64,000 nt of DNA from Treponema sp. UBA6852 (GCA_002449305.1 DKDI01000042.1:1-64000), one strand, 5' to 3'; counted from the stretch's first letter, positions 1 through 9,046 are shown. Notes: generated by a model from the letters alone, not told the origin. A program made the numbers and translations.

Positions 1-32
1 TTATAACTCGAAATTCGACCTATTACTTTAGT
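1..32. repeat. Fragment of the dispersed intergenic repeat (tail part)
   Basis: The segment ACTCGAAATTCGACCTATTA resembles the tail of the long element at 58624-58707 (ACTCGGCATTCGACCTATAA) and the stretch near 18846. It probably continues left of the window, so its extent is unknown. Confidence 0.4.
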
Positions 33-69
33 TTTTATAAGCTTAATGATTAGAGCAGCAGTGTTTTTG

Positions 70-1845
70 CTATTGTTGTGCAATTCCGCGCAAGTCGTCA
101 ATCTTTTTGTATCCGTGGGATTGCATAAATTTTTTTAGCCCTTCGATGATTTCTATCATTGTCTTTGGATTTGAAAAAGTTGCCGTTCCGACTTGAACTG
201 CAGCTGCTCCTGCCATTATAAATTCAACTGCGTCTTGCCATTTTGAAATTCCGCCCAAGCCGATTACAGGAATTTGCTGTTCCTTTGGAAGTGAATTTAT
301 TGCTTTTACAACGTCATAGACCATGCGGAGCGCAATTGGTTTTACGGCAGGTCCGCAAAGTCCGGCTTTTATGTTGTCAAACACTGGGCGTCCACTTTCA
401 ATATCAATTGCCACTGCTTGAATTGTGTTTATTAGACTTAATGCGTTTGCTCCGGCTTTTATGCAGGCAAGTGCTACAGAAACTAAATCCGGTGCGTTCG
501 GAGATAGTTTTACAATCAAAGGCTTTGATGTTGCTTTTCTAACTGCGCTGACACAAGTAAAAGCTGCTTCTGGAGCTATTCCCCATGCCATTCCGCCTGC
601 CTTTACATTTGGACAGCTTATGTTCAGTTCAATTGCCGGAACTGAAGTTTTCTCTAAAAGTTCTGCGCCTTTTACGTAGGAATCAAGGTCGTGGCCTGCG
701 AGGTTTGCAATTGAAACCGTGTCCAGCTTTAGCATTTCCGGAAGCTCGTTTTGAATAAAATGCGGAACTCCAGGATTTTCAAGTCCTATTGAATTTATGT
801 CGCCAGATGAAACTTCGATAACACGCTCACCGGAATTTCCTTTCTTTGGATCTAGTGTAAGACCTTTTGAACTTATTCCGCCTAACTTTGAAACATTGAA
901 AAATCCGCGGTAGTTTTGTCCAAAGCCGAATGTTCCGCTTGCTGCGATTACTGGATTTTTAAATTTTATTCCTGCAATTTCAACAGTTAAGTTTGGCTCT
1001 ATGTCTTGCGGCAATGGATTTTTCTTTGCACAAACTGGTTTTTCAAATTCGAGGATTTCAGCGTTAAAAACAGGGCCGTCCTTGCATACCCTGCGGTTTC
1101 CTTCTTTTGTGTGTACTGTGCATCCAAGGCAAGCTCCGGCTCCGCAAAGCATCTTTTTTTCTATGCTTAAAAAGCATTTTACGCCTGCTTCTTTTGCAAT
1201 TTTTTGTATATAGGCTAGCATTGGTGCAGGACCGCAGGCATATATTGCGCTGTACCCTTCGTTTTTTATGGTGTCAGATGTCAGTGCGGCTGTTACCATT
1301 CCGTGGATTCCGACAGAACCGTCATCGGTTGTTATTACAAGTTTTTCCGGGTCTACATTTTCCAAGCCATAAGAGCCACTTTTAAAGCTTGCGTAGAAGT
1401 CATAGCTTTTTGGTGAAAGCGATGAAGCAAAATTTGCAACCGGAGCAACTCCAATTCCGCCTCCGCAAATACAAAGTTTTCCTTCTGCTTTTTCAAAACT
1501 GTTACCTAAGGGGCCAGACAGTTCTACTAAGTCGTTTTTAAAAAGGTGGCAAAGCTCAACTGTACCTTCACCTTTTTGCAAGATTAAAAACTGTACCCTT
1601 AAAATGGTATCAGATTTTCGTTCGGCATGATAAACACTTATTGGGCGGCCAAACTGAACATTGCTTCTTGCGCTTTTTATAAGATAAAACTGGCCTGGCA
1701 AAGGTGAAACTTGGGTTTTTCGTTCAAGTTCAAGTTCTGTTTCTAAAAGAAACACATTGCTGTGAATTTGTTTGCATTCTGTAACTTTTGCATTTCCTGA
1801 AAAAAGAAGTCCGTTTCCGTCTTTGTCAATTTCTGGTTTATCCAT
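70..1845 (-). CDS. pyrKD: Fused dihydroorotate dehydrogenase: PyrK electron-transfer part plus PyrD type 1B catalytic part
   Basis: The protein would oxidise dihydroorotate to orotate and pass the electrons through FMN, a 2Fe-2S cluster and FAD to NAD+ in pyrimidine synthesis. Residues 1-270 are PyrK-like: an FAD-binding RPxS motif near 67, a glycine-rich NAD-binding stretch near 126-135, and cluster ligands C234, C239, C242 and C254. Residues about 285-591 are PyrD: a GTFGFG FMN-binding start near 304 and the NISCPN motif with C411, the catalytic base of class 1B enzymes. In most bacteria these are two separate genes, usually adjacent, so a single 591-residue chain is notable. A Shine-Dalgarno-like AAGGGG precedes the ATG. 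pyrF lies 43 bases upstream on the same strand, so the two are probably one operon. Domain assignment is secure; the electron acceptor is inferred from the family. Confidence 0.93.
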   Translation of the reverse strand: MDKPEIDKDGNGLLFSGNAKVTECKQIHSNVFLLETELELERKTQVSPLPGQFYLIKSARSNVQFGRPISVYHAERKSDTILRVQFLILQKGEGTVELCHLFKNDLVELSGPLGNSFEKAEGKLCICGGGIGVAPVANFASSLSPKSYDFYASFKSGSYGLENVDPEKLVITTDDGSVGIHGMVTAALTSDTIKNEGYSAIYACGPAPMLAYIQKIAKEAGVKCFLSIEKKMLCGAGACLGCTVHTKEGNRRVCKDGPVFNAEILEFEKPVCAKKNPLPQDIEPNLTVEIAGIKFKNPVIAASGTFGFGQNYRGFFNVSKLGGISSKGLTLDPKKGNSGERVIEVSSGDINSIGLENPGVPHFIQNELPEMLKLDTVSIANLAGHDLDSYVKGAELLEKTSVPAIELNISCPNVKAGGMAWGIAPEAAFTCVSAVRKATSKPLIVKLSPNAPDLVSVALACIKAGANALSLINTIQAVAIDIESGRPVFDNIKAGLCGPAVKPIALRMVYDVVKAINSLPKEQQIPVIGLGGISKWQDAVEFIMAGAAAVQVGTATFSNPKTMIEIIEGLKKFMQSHGYKKIDDLRGIAQQ

Positions 1846-1888
1846 AAAAACCCCTTGTTAATGACCGTTAGTTTTGTGTTTATTAGTA

Positions 1889-2797
1889 TTACCGAATGTT
1901 AGTTAATTCATTCTTTGAAGTTATAGCGGCTTTTGCGGCGGCTTCTACTATGTCATCAAATGAAAGAAGTTTTCCGTCTTGCTGTTTTTTTATGCAAGTT
2001 GAATCTTTTTTCCAAGCACATAGAATTCCGCGGGAAGAATTTACTGTTCCGCCTGCATTTTTTAAAAGGGATGCGCAAATGCTTGCGGCTCCACCTTGTG
2101 CGCCGTATCCTGGAATTAAAAAGAAAATATCTTTATAGGTTTTTCTAAGATAATTTGCATCACTTTCTTCTGTGCATCCTACAACTGCTCCAACAGGGCT
2201 GCAGGTTTGCTCCGAAAAAGTTTCCTTCATCTGATTGCTGAGACGTTCCAGTTCTTTTCCGACTTCATCGAGCACACGGCCGCCCGATTTCAATTCTTTT
2301 TGTTCAATATCTATCATTCCCGGGTTGCTTGTTCTAAGCAGAACGAAAATTCCTTTTCCTTTGGAAGCGCAGAATTCTGTAAAAGGCTTTAATGTGTCGA
2401 ATCCCATGTAAGGATTTATTGTGATTATATCTGATTCAAAATCGCCTGAAAAATGGGCTTTTGCATACGCGCTTGCTGTGGCTGCAATGTCTCCTCTTTT
2501 TATATCGGAAATGCAGATTAGCCCGGAGTCTTTTACAGCTTTTAAAGTCTCGGCATAAACTTTAAGTCCTTCAATTCCCATTGCCTCGTAGTAAGCAATC
2601 TGGACTTTAAAGCAGCAGGCGCTTTTGTCTTCTGTGATTTTCTTTATTAAAAGTTTATTGTATTCAAGAACAGCTTGCGCCGGAGAAAATTTTTCAACTA
2701 AATTCTGTGGAATATAAGACGGATCTGTGTCTAGTCCAACGCAAAGAGGTCCGTTTTTTGCGGCTAGCTCTTGTAAAATTTGCATATTGTGTTTCAT
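1889..2797 (-). CDS. pyrF: Orotidine 5'-phosphate decarboxylase, type 2
   Basis: Catalyses the last step of UMP synthesis, orotidine monophosphate to UMP. The catalytic DxKxxD signature is present as D98, K100 and D103, followed by the long type-2 segment with Ala/Ser residues. At 302 residues it matches the type-2 subfamily rather than the shorter E. coli type. An N-terminal CVGLDTD phosphate/ligand motif is at 19-25. The start codon sits 7 bases after the end of a perfect TATAAT with no Shine-Dalgarno site, so the mRNA may be leaderless. It is followed by the fused pyrK-pyrD gene after 43 bases, giving a pyrimidine operon. Confidence 0.93.
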   Translation of the reverse strand: MKHNMQILQELAAKNGPLCVGLDTDPSYIPQNLVEKFSPAQAVLEYNKLLIKKITEDKSACCFKVQIAYYEAMGIEGLKVYAETLKAVKDSGLICISDIKRGDIAATASAYAKAHFSGDFESDIITINPYMGFDTLKPFTEFCASKGKGIFVLLRTSNPGMIDIEQKELKSGGRVLDEVGKELERLSNQMKETFSEQTCSPVGAVVGCTEESDANYLRKTYKDIFFLIPGYGAQGGAASICASLLKNAGGTVNSSRGILCAWKKDSTCIKKQQDGKLLSFDDIVEAAAKAAITSKNELTNIR

Positions 2798-2803
2798 GCG
2801 CTG

Positions 2804-2809
2804 ATTATA
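2804..2809 (-). promoter_or_regulatory. -10 hexamer of pyrF (leaderless type)
   Basis: TATAAT on the minus strand ends exactly 7 bases before the pyrF ATG at 2797. The -35 region is weak. The distance would place transcription start on the A of the start codon. Confidence 0.6.
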
Positions 2810-2854
2810 CCATGAGCTAGTTTTAAAAGTCTATTGCTGCGTAAAGATGAAAAG

Positions 2855-2946
2855 AGATTCCCCAGTCAAGCTGGGGAATGACAGAAAATATACAACTTAC
2901 CCGATAATGACAGATAAAGTAAAGATGCATTATCCGGCTTGACTGA
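2855..2946. repeat. Dispersed palindromes, two units
   Basis: The first unit is a perfect stem, ATTCCCCAG and CTGGGGAAT, around a TCAAG centre (2857-2879), followed by GACA. A second, more degenerate unit (GATAATGACA and ATTATCCGGCTTGA) spans about 2902-2943. Both belong to the intergenic family seen throughout the window. No gene is present in the gap between pyrF and the UPF0210 gene. Confidence 0.8.
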
Positions 2947-2961
2947 ATATTTTTTTAATAG

Positions 2962-4323
2962 TTAGTTTCTGAAGCTATGAATTGGAGCTGGGATTCTTCC
3001 GCCGCGGTTTATAAAGTCTGCGCAGCCGAATTTGTTTACATCGATTACAGGACAGCCTCCCAAAAGTCCTCCGAATTCAACCCATTCACCGGCTTTTTTC
3101 CCTGGAGCTGGAATAAGGCGCACTGCGGTTGTTTTATTGTTTACCATTCCAATTGCCATTTCATCTGCCATGATTCCGCTGATTGTTGTTGCAGGCGTGT
3201 CGCCTGGGATCGCAATCATGTCAAGTCCTACAGAGCAAACACAAGTCATTGCTTCAAGTTTTTCAAGAGTAATGGAATGCTGCTTTACGGCGTTAATCAT
3301 GCCTTCGTCTTCGCTTACAGGAATAAATGCGCCGCTTAATCCTCCTACGTTTGTTGAAGCCATTACACCGCCTTTTTTTACCATGTCGGTAAGCATTGCA
3401 AGAGCTGCTGTTGTTCCCGGCGCGCCTGCTCCTTCAAGTCCGATTTCTTCAAGAATGCGGGCAACACTGTCTCCAACTTCCGGTGTAGGAGCAAGGGAAA
3501 GGTCTAGGATTCCGAAATTTACACCAAGGCGTTTGGCGGCTTCTGTTCCGACCATTTGTCCCATGCGTGTAATTTTAAATGCCATTTTTTTGATTCCGTC
3601 TGCAAGTTCGTTTATTGGGCGGCCTTTGTATTCGCGGGCGGCTGCAAGAATAACTCCAGGTCCTGAAACACCAACGTTGATTACAGCGTCTCCTTCTCCA
3701 GGTCCGTGAAATGCTCCTGCCATAAACGGATTGTCTTCCGGCGCATTTGTAAAGACTACAAGCTTTGCGCAGCCATTGATTTCACAGTTGCGGGAGACTT
3801 CGGCAGTCTTCTTTATTGTTTCTCCCATGAGCTTTACGGCATCCATGTTGATTCCGTTTTTTGTTGTTCCCACGTTTACGCTTGAACAGACAAAATTTGT
3901 TGTTGCAAGAGCTTCTGGAATTGAATCAATTAAAATTCTATCTGCCGATGTGATTCCTTTTTGAACAAGCGCGCTGAATCCACCAATGAAATTTACGCCG
4001 AGTTCCTTTGCGCATTTGTCCAGCGTGCGGCAGTATTCAACGTAGGATTTTTCTCCGCTTGCTCCAGCGATCAGTGCGATTGGAGTTACAGAAATTCTTT
4101 TGTTGATGATTGGAACTCCGAATTCTTTTTCTATGTCCTGGCCTACACGCACAAGGTTTCCGGCATAGCGCATTATTTTGTCATAGATTTTTTGATTTGC
4201 TTTTTTTGCATCTGAATCCGCGCAGTCTAAAAGAGATATTCCCATTGTTATGCATCTTACGTCGAGTTTTTGGCGCATAAACATATTTACTGTTTCTTCG
4301 ATTTCTATAGGTGAAAAAATCAT
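2962..4323 (-). CDS. UPF0210 (DUF711) family protein
   Basis: A 453-residue cytosolic protein that matches the UPF0210/DUF711 (PFL) family along its whole length, from the N-terminal segment with [19 protein letters not shown] to the glycine-rich C-terminal part ([12 protein letters not shown]). Members are conserved in many anaerobes and archaea and resemble glycyl-radical and ribonucleotide-reductase-related folds in sequence, but no activity is established that I can name. There is no signal peptide or membrane segment. A GAGGGA ribosome-binding site precedes the ATG. It stands alone between two repeat-rich spacers, so its neighbours do not suggest a role. Confidence 0.85.
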   Translation of the reverse strand: MIFSPIEIEETVNMFMRQKLDVRCITMGISLLDCADSDAKKANQKIYDKIMRYAGNLVRVGQDIEKEFGVPIINKRISVTPIALIAGASGEKSYVEYCRTLDKCAKELGVNFIGGFSALVQKGITSADRILIDSIPEALATTNFVCSSVNVGTTKNGINMDAVKLMGETIKKTAEVSRNCEINGCAKLVVFTNAPEDNPFMAGAFHGPGEGDAVINVGVSGPGVILAAAREYKGRPINELADGIKKMAFKITRMGQMVGTEAAKRLGVNFGILDLSLAPTPEVGDSVARILEEIGLEGAGAPGTTAALAMLTDMVKKGGVMASTNVGGLSGAFIPVSEDEGMINAVKQHSITLEKLEAMTCVCSVGLDMIAIPGDTPATTISGIMADEMAIGMVNNKTTAVRLIPAPGKKAGEWVEFGGLLGGCPVIDVNKFGCADFINRGGRIPAPIHSFRN

Positions 4324-4410
4324 AAATCCCTCAAAGTTCTAAGTTGAACTTTATTTTACTTTATTGTGTGGATTGTTGCAATTGATAGGGCGAAGGCGGA
4401 TTTTGGGTTT

Positions 4411-4452
4411 TAATGAGAGATTCCCGCGTCGGAGCATGAAAATGACACAAGG
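4411..4452. repeat. Degenerate dispersed palindrome
   Basis: GAGATTCCCGCG, then a diverged arm, then AATGACACA: the outer ends of the repeat family are kept but the internal pairing is lost. It lies in the spacer between the divergent UPF0210 gene and the lipoprotein gene. Confidence 0.55.
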
Positions 4453-4514
4453 GCAAACACTGGAATGGCAGAAAATTTATTTTCAAAAAAAATCATAAAA
4501 ATTCCTCAAAGTAC

Positions 4515-4541
4515 TTGACAATTCCTGGGGGGGGGTATACT
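4515..4541 (+). promoter_or_regulatory. Promoter with a nine-G tract between -35 and -10
   Basis: TTGACA at 4515-4520 and TATACT at 4536-4541 are near-perfect sigma-70-type hexamers. The 15-base spacer is ATTCCT followed by nine G (4527-4535). Fifteen bases is short; two more G would give the optimal 17. The promoter faces the lipoprotein gene starting at 4616 and predicts a leader of roughly 68 bases. Confidence 0.8.
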
Positions 4542-4615
4542 TGGAGAACCAAATAAAAGCGATTCTGCATTACAGAGTTCTTGTTTGGCAAATTCAATTT
4601 ATAAGGAGTGAACTT

Positions 4616-5140
4616 ATGAGAAAGTTTGCTAAAATTTCAGCTGTATTGGCAGCTATGGTTCTTGCGCTTGCATTTGTAGGCTGCAAGTCTGATGATGATG
4701 ACGATGATGATGTGTCTAGCTCAACATTGGGTATTAGCGGAACAGAAAAAGCGTACTGGATTTCTGTAGAAGAAGAAAAAGATGGTTTTACTAAATACGC
4801 TAAAACCTACATCGAATTTACTAGCGACACAACTGGGAAAACATACAAATATTTTGACCAGGATGATGTTGATAAAGGGAAGGCTTCTTCTGTTGGATAT
4901 TTCGTAGAAACTGAAGCTACTTTTACAAGTAGCGGAAATACATTGACTTTAACTGGTTTTACTGTATATGAATATAAAAATGGTAAATGGGATTCTGAAA
5001 AGTTTGAAGCTGAAGGCTGGTCAGAAACTTACACAATTTCTGGCTCAGAATTGACTGACACATTTAAGGATGAAAAAGAAACCGAAACAACTAAGTATAT
5101 AAAAGTTACTGAAAAGCCAACAGAACCATATAAAGAGTAG
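4616..5140 (+). CDS. Small lipoprotein of unknown function, poly-G controlled
   Basis: A 174-residue protein with a lipoprotein signal ending in FVGC (Cys 23), followed by an acidic SDDDDDDD linker and a polar, Thr/Lys/Glu-rich body with alternating hydrophobic residues that looks like a beta structure. I do not recognise the fold; similar small lipoproteins with an Asp-run after the Cys are common in treponemes. The ATG at 4616 is chosen over upstream in-frame codons because AAGGAG lies just before it and the signal peptide starts there. It is a single-gene unit between a strong promoter with nine G in its spacer and a clear terminator. The promoter architecture suggests expression that varies between cells. 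Confidence 0.85.
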   Translation: MRKFAKISAVLAAMVLALAFVGCKSDDDDDDDVSSSTLGISGTEKAYWISVEEEKDGFTKYAKTYIEFTSDTTGKTYKYFDQDDVDKGKASSVGYFVETEATFTSSGNTLTLTGFTVYEYKNGKWDSEKFEAEGWSETYTISGSELTDTFKDEKETETTKYIKVTEKPTEPYKE

Positions 5141-5166
5141 TTTCTTAACATATTCAAGTTAAAAAG

Positions 5167-5204
5167 AATGCTCCAGGTAAAATATCTGGAGCATTTTTGT
5201 TTTT
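5167..5204 (+). terminator. Rho-independent terminator of the lipoprotein gene
   Basis: A stem AATGCTCCAG / CTGGAGCATT with a 9-base loop is followed by a T-rich run. It ends the lipoprotein transcript 26 bases after the stop codon. Confidence 0.9.
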
Positions 5205-5332
5205 ATAGAAGATTCCCGTATCAAGTACGGGAATGACACAAGGTCTAGGACACGGGAATGATGCAAGGTCTGGAAATGGCAGTTAAGATTTTGCCTATTT
5301 GTCATTACCCTGCTAGAGCGGATAATCTTGCG
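5205..5332. repeat. Dispersed palindromes, two or three units
   Basis: A perfect unit ATTCCCGTA-TCAAG-TACGGGAATGACA lies at about 5210-5237, a truncated copy (ACGGGAATGATGCA) follows, and an inverted degenerate unit (TGTCATTACCCTGC...GGATAATCTTG) ends the spacer. Confidence 0.8.
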
Positions 5333-5334
5333 TT

Positions 5335-7068
5335 TTATTTTTTAATTTCTTCAAGCGCGGTGTCGGCAGCGATTTTTCCGTAGATGCAAATATCTGCTAC
5401 TGCGTTTCCTCCAAGACGGTTTGCGCCGTGGATTCCGCCTGTAACTTCACCAGCCGCATAAAGTCCTGGAACTGGATTTTTGTCTGTGTCCAAAACTTGC
5501 GCCTTTGTGTTTATTGTGATTCCGCCCATTGTATGATGAACAGCAGGCCCTACTTCAACAGCATAGAACGGAGCTTTTGTAAGCGGCCGCGGCATTTCTG
5601 AAGCTTTCCTGCCAAGCGGGTCATTTCCTGATTTTTGAATCTGCGCATAATCTGCCATTGTCTTTTCAAATTCATCCGCTGGAATTTCAAGTTTTTCTGC
5701 AAGCTCTTTTGCGGTTTCGCCTTGGGTAATAAGGGCATTCTTTATATAAGTTTCAATTGCCTTTAAAGATTCACGAACATCCTGGTCAAATACAAGAAAT
5801 GCAGTTTTTCCTTTTTGCGCAAGAATGGCCTTTGACATTACATCGCGGGTTGCCATTTCTGTGCAGAATCTTTTTCCGTCGCGGTTTACAAGAATTGCTC
5901 CGTTTCCGCGGACAGCTTCTGTTATCATTGTGCCGTTTCCCGGAACAACTGTCGGGTGAGTTTGAATTTCTTCCATCTGAGTAAGACCGGCATTGAATTT
6001 TTTTATCCAGCTGAATGCGTCTCCAGTTGCGCCTTTATGGTTTGTAGTTCCAAATCCTTCAAGTTCAGGTTTGTAGGAAACGACCATCTGCGGATTTGCG
6101 CCGAATCCTCCTGTTGCAACTATCACGGCTTTTGCGCTGATTGTGTATTCATTGCTTCCTGCAAAAACTTTTACGCCGGCTGCTTTTCCGTCTTTTTCGA
6201 TTATGTCAAGAACTTTGTTTGAATAGCGGATTTCTGCTCCAGCGTTCAATGCGGCTTTTTCAAGAGCAGGAATCAAATTTGAGCCAACAGCAGCTCCTCC
6301 TTGCGGCCGGTGAGTGCGTTTGTTTGTTGAGCCTGCCATTTTTCCAACATCAGTCAAATCTGCACCAATTGAAATAAGCCAGTCTACAGTTTCCGCAGAT
6401 TTTTCAGTCATGTTGCGTACAAGCTCTGGATTGTTCTTGTAGTGTCCGCCTTTCATTGTGTCTTCAAAAAACTGCTCGTTTGTGTCTTGAATTCCAAGTT
6501 TCTTTTGAATTGAAGTTTCACTTGCGTTAAGTCCGCCTGTCGCAGAAATTGTGTTTCCGCCTGCGTTTCCCATTTTTTCAAGGACAATTACTTTTGCGCC
6601 TTTGCTTGCAGCTTCTGTTGCCGCAGAAAGTCCAGCTCCGCCAGCTCCGATTATAACAATGTCGCAGGAAGTGTCCTTGTATTCTGCTTGCTCTGATTTT
6701 TTTCCGTGGGCTGAATTTATTGCGTTTTCCAAAGCCGCTAAAGTTGCCTTGGAAGTTATCGTTGCGCCTGAAACTGTATCGATTCCGGCTGCTTTTCCTG
6801 TGGAAGCGAATTTTTCAAGAATTGACTTTATTGCGGGTTTTGCAAAGTCTGTTTCTTCTTCTTTCAGGATTTCTGTTGAAGTGATTTTTCCGTCTTTTAC
6901 AGAAAATGCGATTTCAATTGCGCCGTTTCTTCCGTCCGCTTTGCCAGAAAATGTTCCGTCTGGCAGAGCTTTTGGCTTTGAACAGGCTGCCATTACAGCT
7001 ATTGAAATTCCTGACGCAACTATAAAAATTGCCGCTGCCAGTGAATTCCGTAGATTCTTGTGTTTCAT
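5335..7068 (-). CDS. FMN-binding fumarate-reductase-type flavoprotein, predicted lipoprotein
   Basis: A 577-residue periplasm-facing reductase. Residues 1-29 form a lipoprotein signal with Cys 29 (VMAAC). Residues about 37-120 are an FMN_bind domain with the flavinylation motif DTVSGAT (T103 the likely flavin-carrying residue). Residues about 134-577 are a FAD-dependent fumarate reductase/succinate dehydrogenase-type domain: GAGGAGLSAA dinucleotide fold at 141-150 and the C-terminal GEVTGGIHGANRLGGNA motif. This arrangement resembles urocanate, methacrylate and other soluble periplasmic reductases that use small unsaturated acids as electron acceptors; the substrate cannot be told from sequence. 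No cytochrome, ApbE or membrane electron donor is adjacent. GGAGG precedes the ATG. The leucine-rich repeat gene lies 68 bases upstream on the same strand. Confidence 0.88.
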   Translation of the reverse strand: MKHKNLRNSLAAAIFIVASGISIAVMAACSKPKALPDGTFSGKADGRNGAIEIAFSVKDGKITSTEILKEEETDFAKPAIKSILEKFASTGKAAGIDTVSGATITSKATLAALENAINSAHGKKSEQAEYKDTSCDIVIIGAGGAGLSAATEAASKGAKVIVLEKMGNAGGNTISATGGLNASETSIQKKLGIQDTNEQFFEDTMKGGHYKNNPELVRNMTEKSAETVDWLISIGADLTDVGKMAGSTNKRTHRPQGGAAVGSNLIPALEKAALNAGAEIRYSNKVLDIIEKDGKAAGVKVFAGSNEYTISAKAVIVATGGFGANPQMVVSYKPELEGFGTTNHKGATGDAFSWIKKFNAGLTQMEEIQTHPTVVPGNGTMITEAVRGNGAILVNRDGKRFCTEMATRDVMSKAILAQKGKTAFLVFDQDVRESLKAIETYIKNALITQGETAKELAEKLEIPADEFEKTMADYAQIQKSGNDPLGRKASEMPRPLTKAPFYAVEVGPAVHHTMGGITINTKAQVLDTDKNPVPGLYAAGEVTGGIHGANRLGGNAVADICIYGKIAADTALEEIKK

Positions 7069-7136
7069 ATATTCCTCCGAAAAATTTTTTGCCGGTTAAA
7101 ATATACATTAAAAACACAAGTTAGTGTAGGCTAATA

Positions 7137-7937
7137 TTAAAATTCTTCGTCTTCAAGCTGAACGCAGTTTGGATTGTTGCGGCACCAGTTTTCCGAGTAT
7201 GAAGCTTTTTTGCAGAATATTTTTACAGAAGTTCCGAATGCGCTGTTTTCAATAAAATCTACTGATTCTGGAATTATAACTTTTGTTTCGCTTCCGCAGT
7301 TTACAAAAGATTCTTCTCCGATGCTTATAACGCCTTCCCTGATTCTTACAGATTCCATGTCTGTTCCAAAAAAGGCTCTTCTTCCGATTCCTTTTATTCC
7401 TTTAGGAGTCGCCACATTTTTTTTGCTTCCGCTGTAAAATAAAAGCATACTGTTAAATGTGTTGAACATCATTCCGTCTTCGTATTTGTAGTTTTTGTTG
7501 ATTGGAAGATATTTTTCGCTGTTTGGAAATGCTGATTTTGCGCATGAAATCAAGTTGTCTGGAAGAACAAGGTTTTTTATTCCGGTGCAGTTTGCGAATG
7601 CTTTTTCATTTATGGAAGTAATGTTTTCATGCAAGACGATTGACTGAAGCCCTGTGCAGTCTTCGAAAGTTCCTTCTTCAATTGTAGTGATGTTTGACGG
7701 AATGTCCACGGACTCAAGGGATGCGCAGTTGTAAAATGCACGTTTTCCGATTGCCATTAAATTTGGAGGAAGCACAACCGACTTTAAATTTACACAGTCA
7801 GCAAAAGCGTTTTCTCCGATTACAAGGACGCTTTCTGGAATTTTTATAGAAGAAACCATGCGGTGGTTGTGAAAAGTTGTTCCTGTTATTTCTGTTGTTC
7901 CCTCTGGAATTTCAACATCGATTAAAGGCAAATCCAT
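7137..7937 (-). CDS. BspA-type leucine-rich repeat protein (LRR_5)
   Basis: A 266-residue protein made of about nine repeats of the form IPxxVxxIGxxAFxxCxxLxSVxLPxN, the BspA/LRR_5 pattern found in many treponeme and Bacteroidota surface proteins. The order is an N-terminal half repeat, five regular repeats, a break around residues 155-180, then three more. There is no signal peptide or anchor, so this copy appears cytosolic or is exported by another route. GGAG lies before the ATG. Function is unknown; LRR_5 repeats usually bind protein. Confidence 0.85.
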   Translation of the reverse strand: MDLPLIDVEIPEGTTEITGTTFHNHRMVSSIKIPESVLVIGENAFADCVNLKSVVLPPNLMAIGKRAFYNCASLESVDIPSNITTIEEGTFEDCTGLQSIVLHENITSINEKAFANCTGIKNLVLPDNLISCAKSAFPNSEKYLPINKNYKYEDGMMFNTFNSMLLFYSGSKKNVATPKGIKGIGRRAFFGTDMESVRIREGVISIGEESFVNCGSETKVIIPESVDFIENSAFGTSVKIFCKKASYSENWCRNNPNCVQLEDEEF

Positions 7938-8023
7938 TTTTAGCTCCGATAAAAATTAGTTGTACTAATATTATCATTCTTAGCATTTGATGTCTAATGT
8001 TTTTTTATCTTTGTGCGCAACGT

Positions 8024-8052
8024 TTGAACTTTATTCAGATTATTTATATAGT
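8024..8052 (+). promoter_or_regulatory. Promoter of the pseudouridine synthase gene (leaderless type)
   Basis: TTGAAC at 8024-8029, a 17-base spacer, and TATAGT at 8047-8052. The -10 ends 7 bases before the ATG at 8059, and no Shine-Dalgarno site is present. Confidence 0.75.
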
Positions 8053-8058
8053 AGAGAT

Positions 8059-8976
8059 ATGAAAGAAACTTTGCATTTTGTAAAAGCCAGCACAAGATAT
8101 AAGAGAGAGCATAAAAGCGACTATGGAAAGGAACGCATAGAAATTCTATACGAGGACAAGGATATTGTTGTTATAAACAAAGCTTCTGGGCTTCTTTCTG
8201 TTCCTTATCCGGGAAGCAAATCTCGCACTGCGATTGAGCTTCTGGAAAAAATTATGCGTAAAAAAGGAACTTTTTCTGAAAGTCACCGGCCTTTTGTTGT
8301 GCATCGTTTGGACAGAGACACAAGCGGAGTTATGATGTTTGCCTTGAATGAAAGGGTACAGAAAAAAATAATGTCCACTTGGAAAACTATGGTTACAGAT
8401 AGGCTTTACAGGGCTGTTGCGGAAAATCCTAGAAGAAATCATCCTGAATTGCCGGACTTTGGCCTTATAGATGAACCGCTTGCAAAAAATGCGTGCCATC
8501 AAGGCTATGTTCCAAAAAAACTTGATGACAAGGCTGAAACTTGCGAGGCACGCACAAATTTCAGTGTTGTGTTACGGGGCAGAACCCATACGCTTTTTGA
8601 GCTTTCTTTGGATACAGGCAAGAAAAATCAGATAAGGGCGCATTTGGCTTCAAGGCATTATCCGCTTGCCGGAGACGAAAATTATAGGGCCAGAACTGAC
8701 CCCTTTCATAGGCTTGCTCTTCATGCAAGAACATTGGCGTTTATTCATCCTGTTACGGGAGAAAAAATGAGCTTTGAAATTCCAGAGCCAGAAGAATGGG
8801 AGCAGTACGTTAAAAAAGGCGATTTGCATCCTCAAATTCCAGTTTGGGCTAACGAACGTAAGGAGCGAATTCAGTATAATGCGCAGATTGAAAATATAAA
8901 AACTCCCGACCATTCGTTACGTCGCCAAGCTAGAAAAATGGATTTTATTGCGCGCGGAAAATCAGGAATTAAATAA
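8059..8976 (+). CDS. RluA-family rRNA/tRNA pseudouridine synthase
   Basis: Isomerises uridine to pseudouridine in structured RNA. The hallmark HRLDRDTSG motif is at residues 82-90 with catalytic D85; the RxHLA region and the C-terminal GDENY-like stretch of the family are also present. There is no S4 domain at the N terminus, unlike RluC/RluD, so the target (rRNA position or tRNA) cannot be assigned. I place the start at 8059 rather than the TTG or ATG near 7987 because a well-spaced promoter lies inside the longer reading frame and ends just before 8059. The tail from about residue 265 is basic. Confidence 0.88.
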   Translation: MKETLHFVKASTRYKREHKSDYGKERIEILYEDKDIVVINKASGLLSVPYPGSKSRTAIELLEKIMRKKGTFSESHRPFVVHRLDRDTSGVMMFALNERVQKKIMSTWKTMVTDRLYRAVAENPRRNHPELPDFGLIDEPLAKNACHQGYVPKKLDDKAETCEARTNFSVVLRGRTHTLFELSLDTGKKNQIRAHLASRHYPLAGDENYRARTDPFHRLALHARTLAFIHPVTGEKMSFEIPEPEEWEQYVKKGDLHPQIPVWANERKERIQYNAQIENIKTPDHSLRRQARKMDFIARGKSGIK

Positions 8977-9046
8977 AAACTAACGATAGTTTATTGTTAT
9001 ACTGATTTATTAGAAAAAACTATAGCTGGCTATAAAGAAAATCTTC

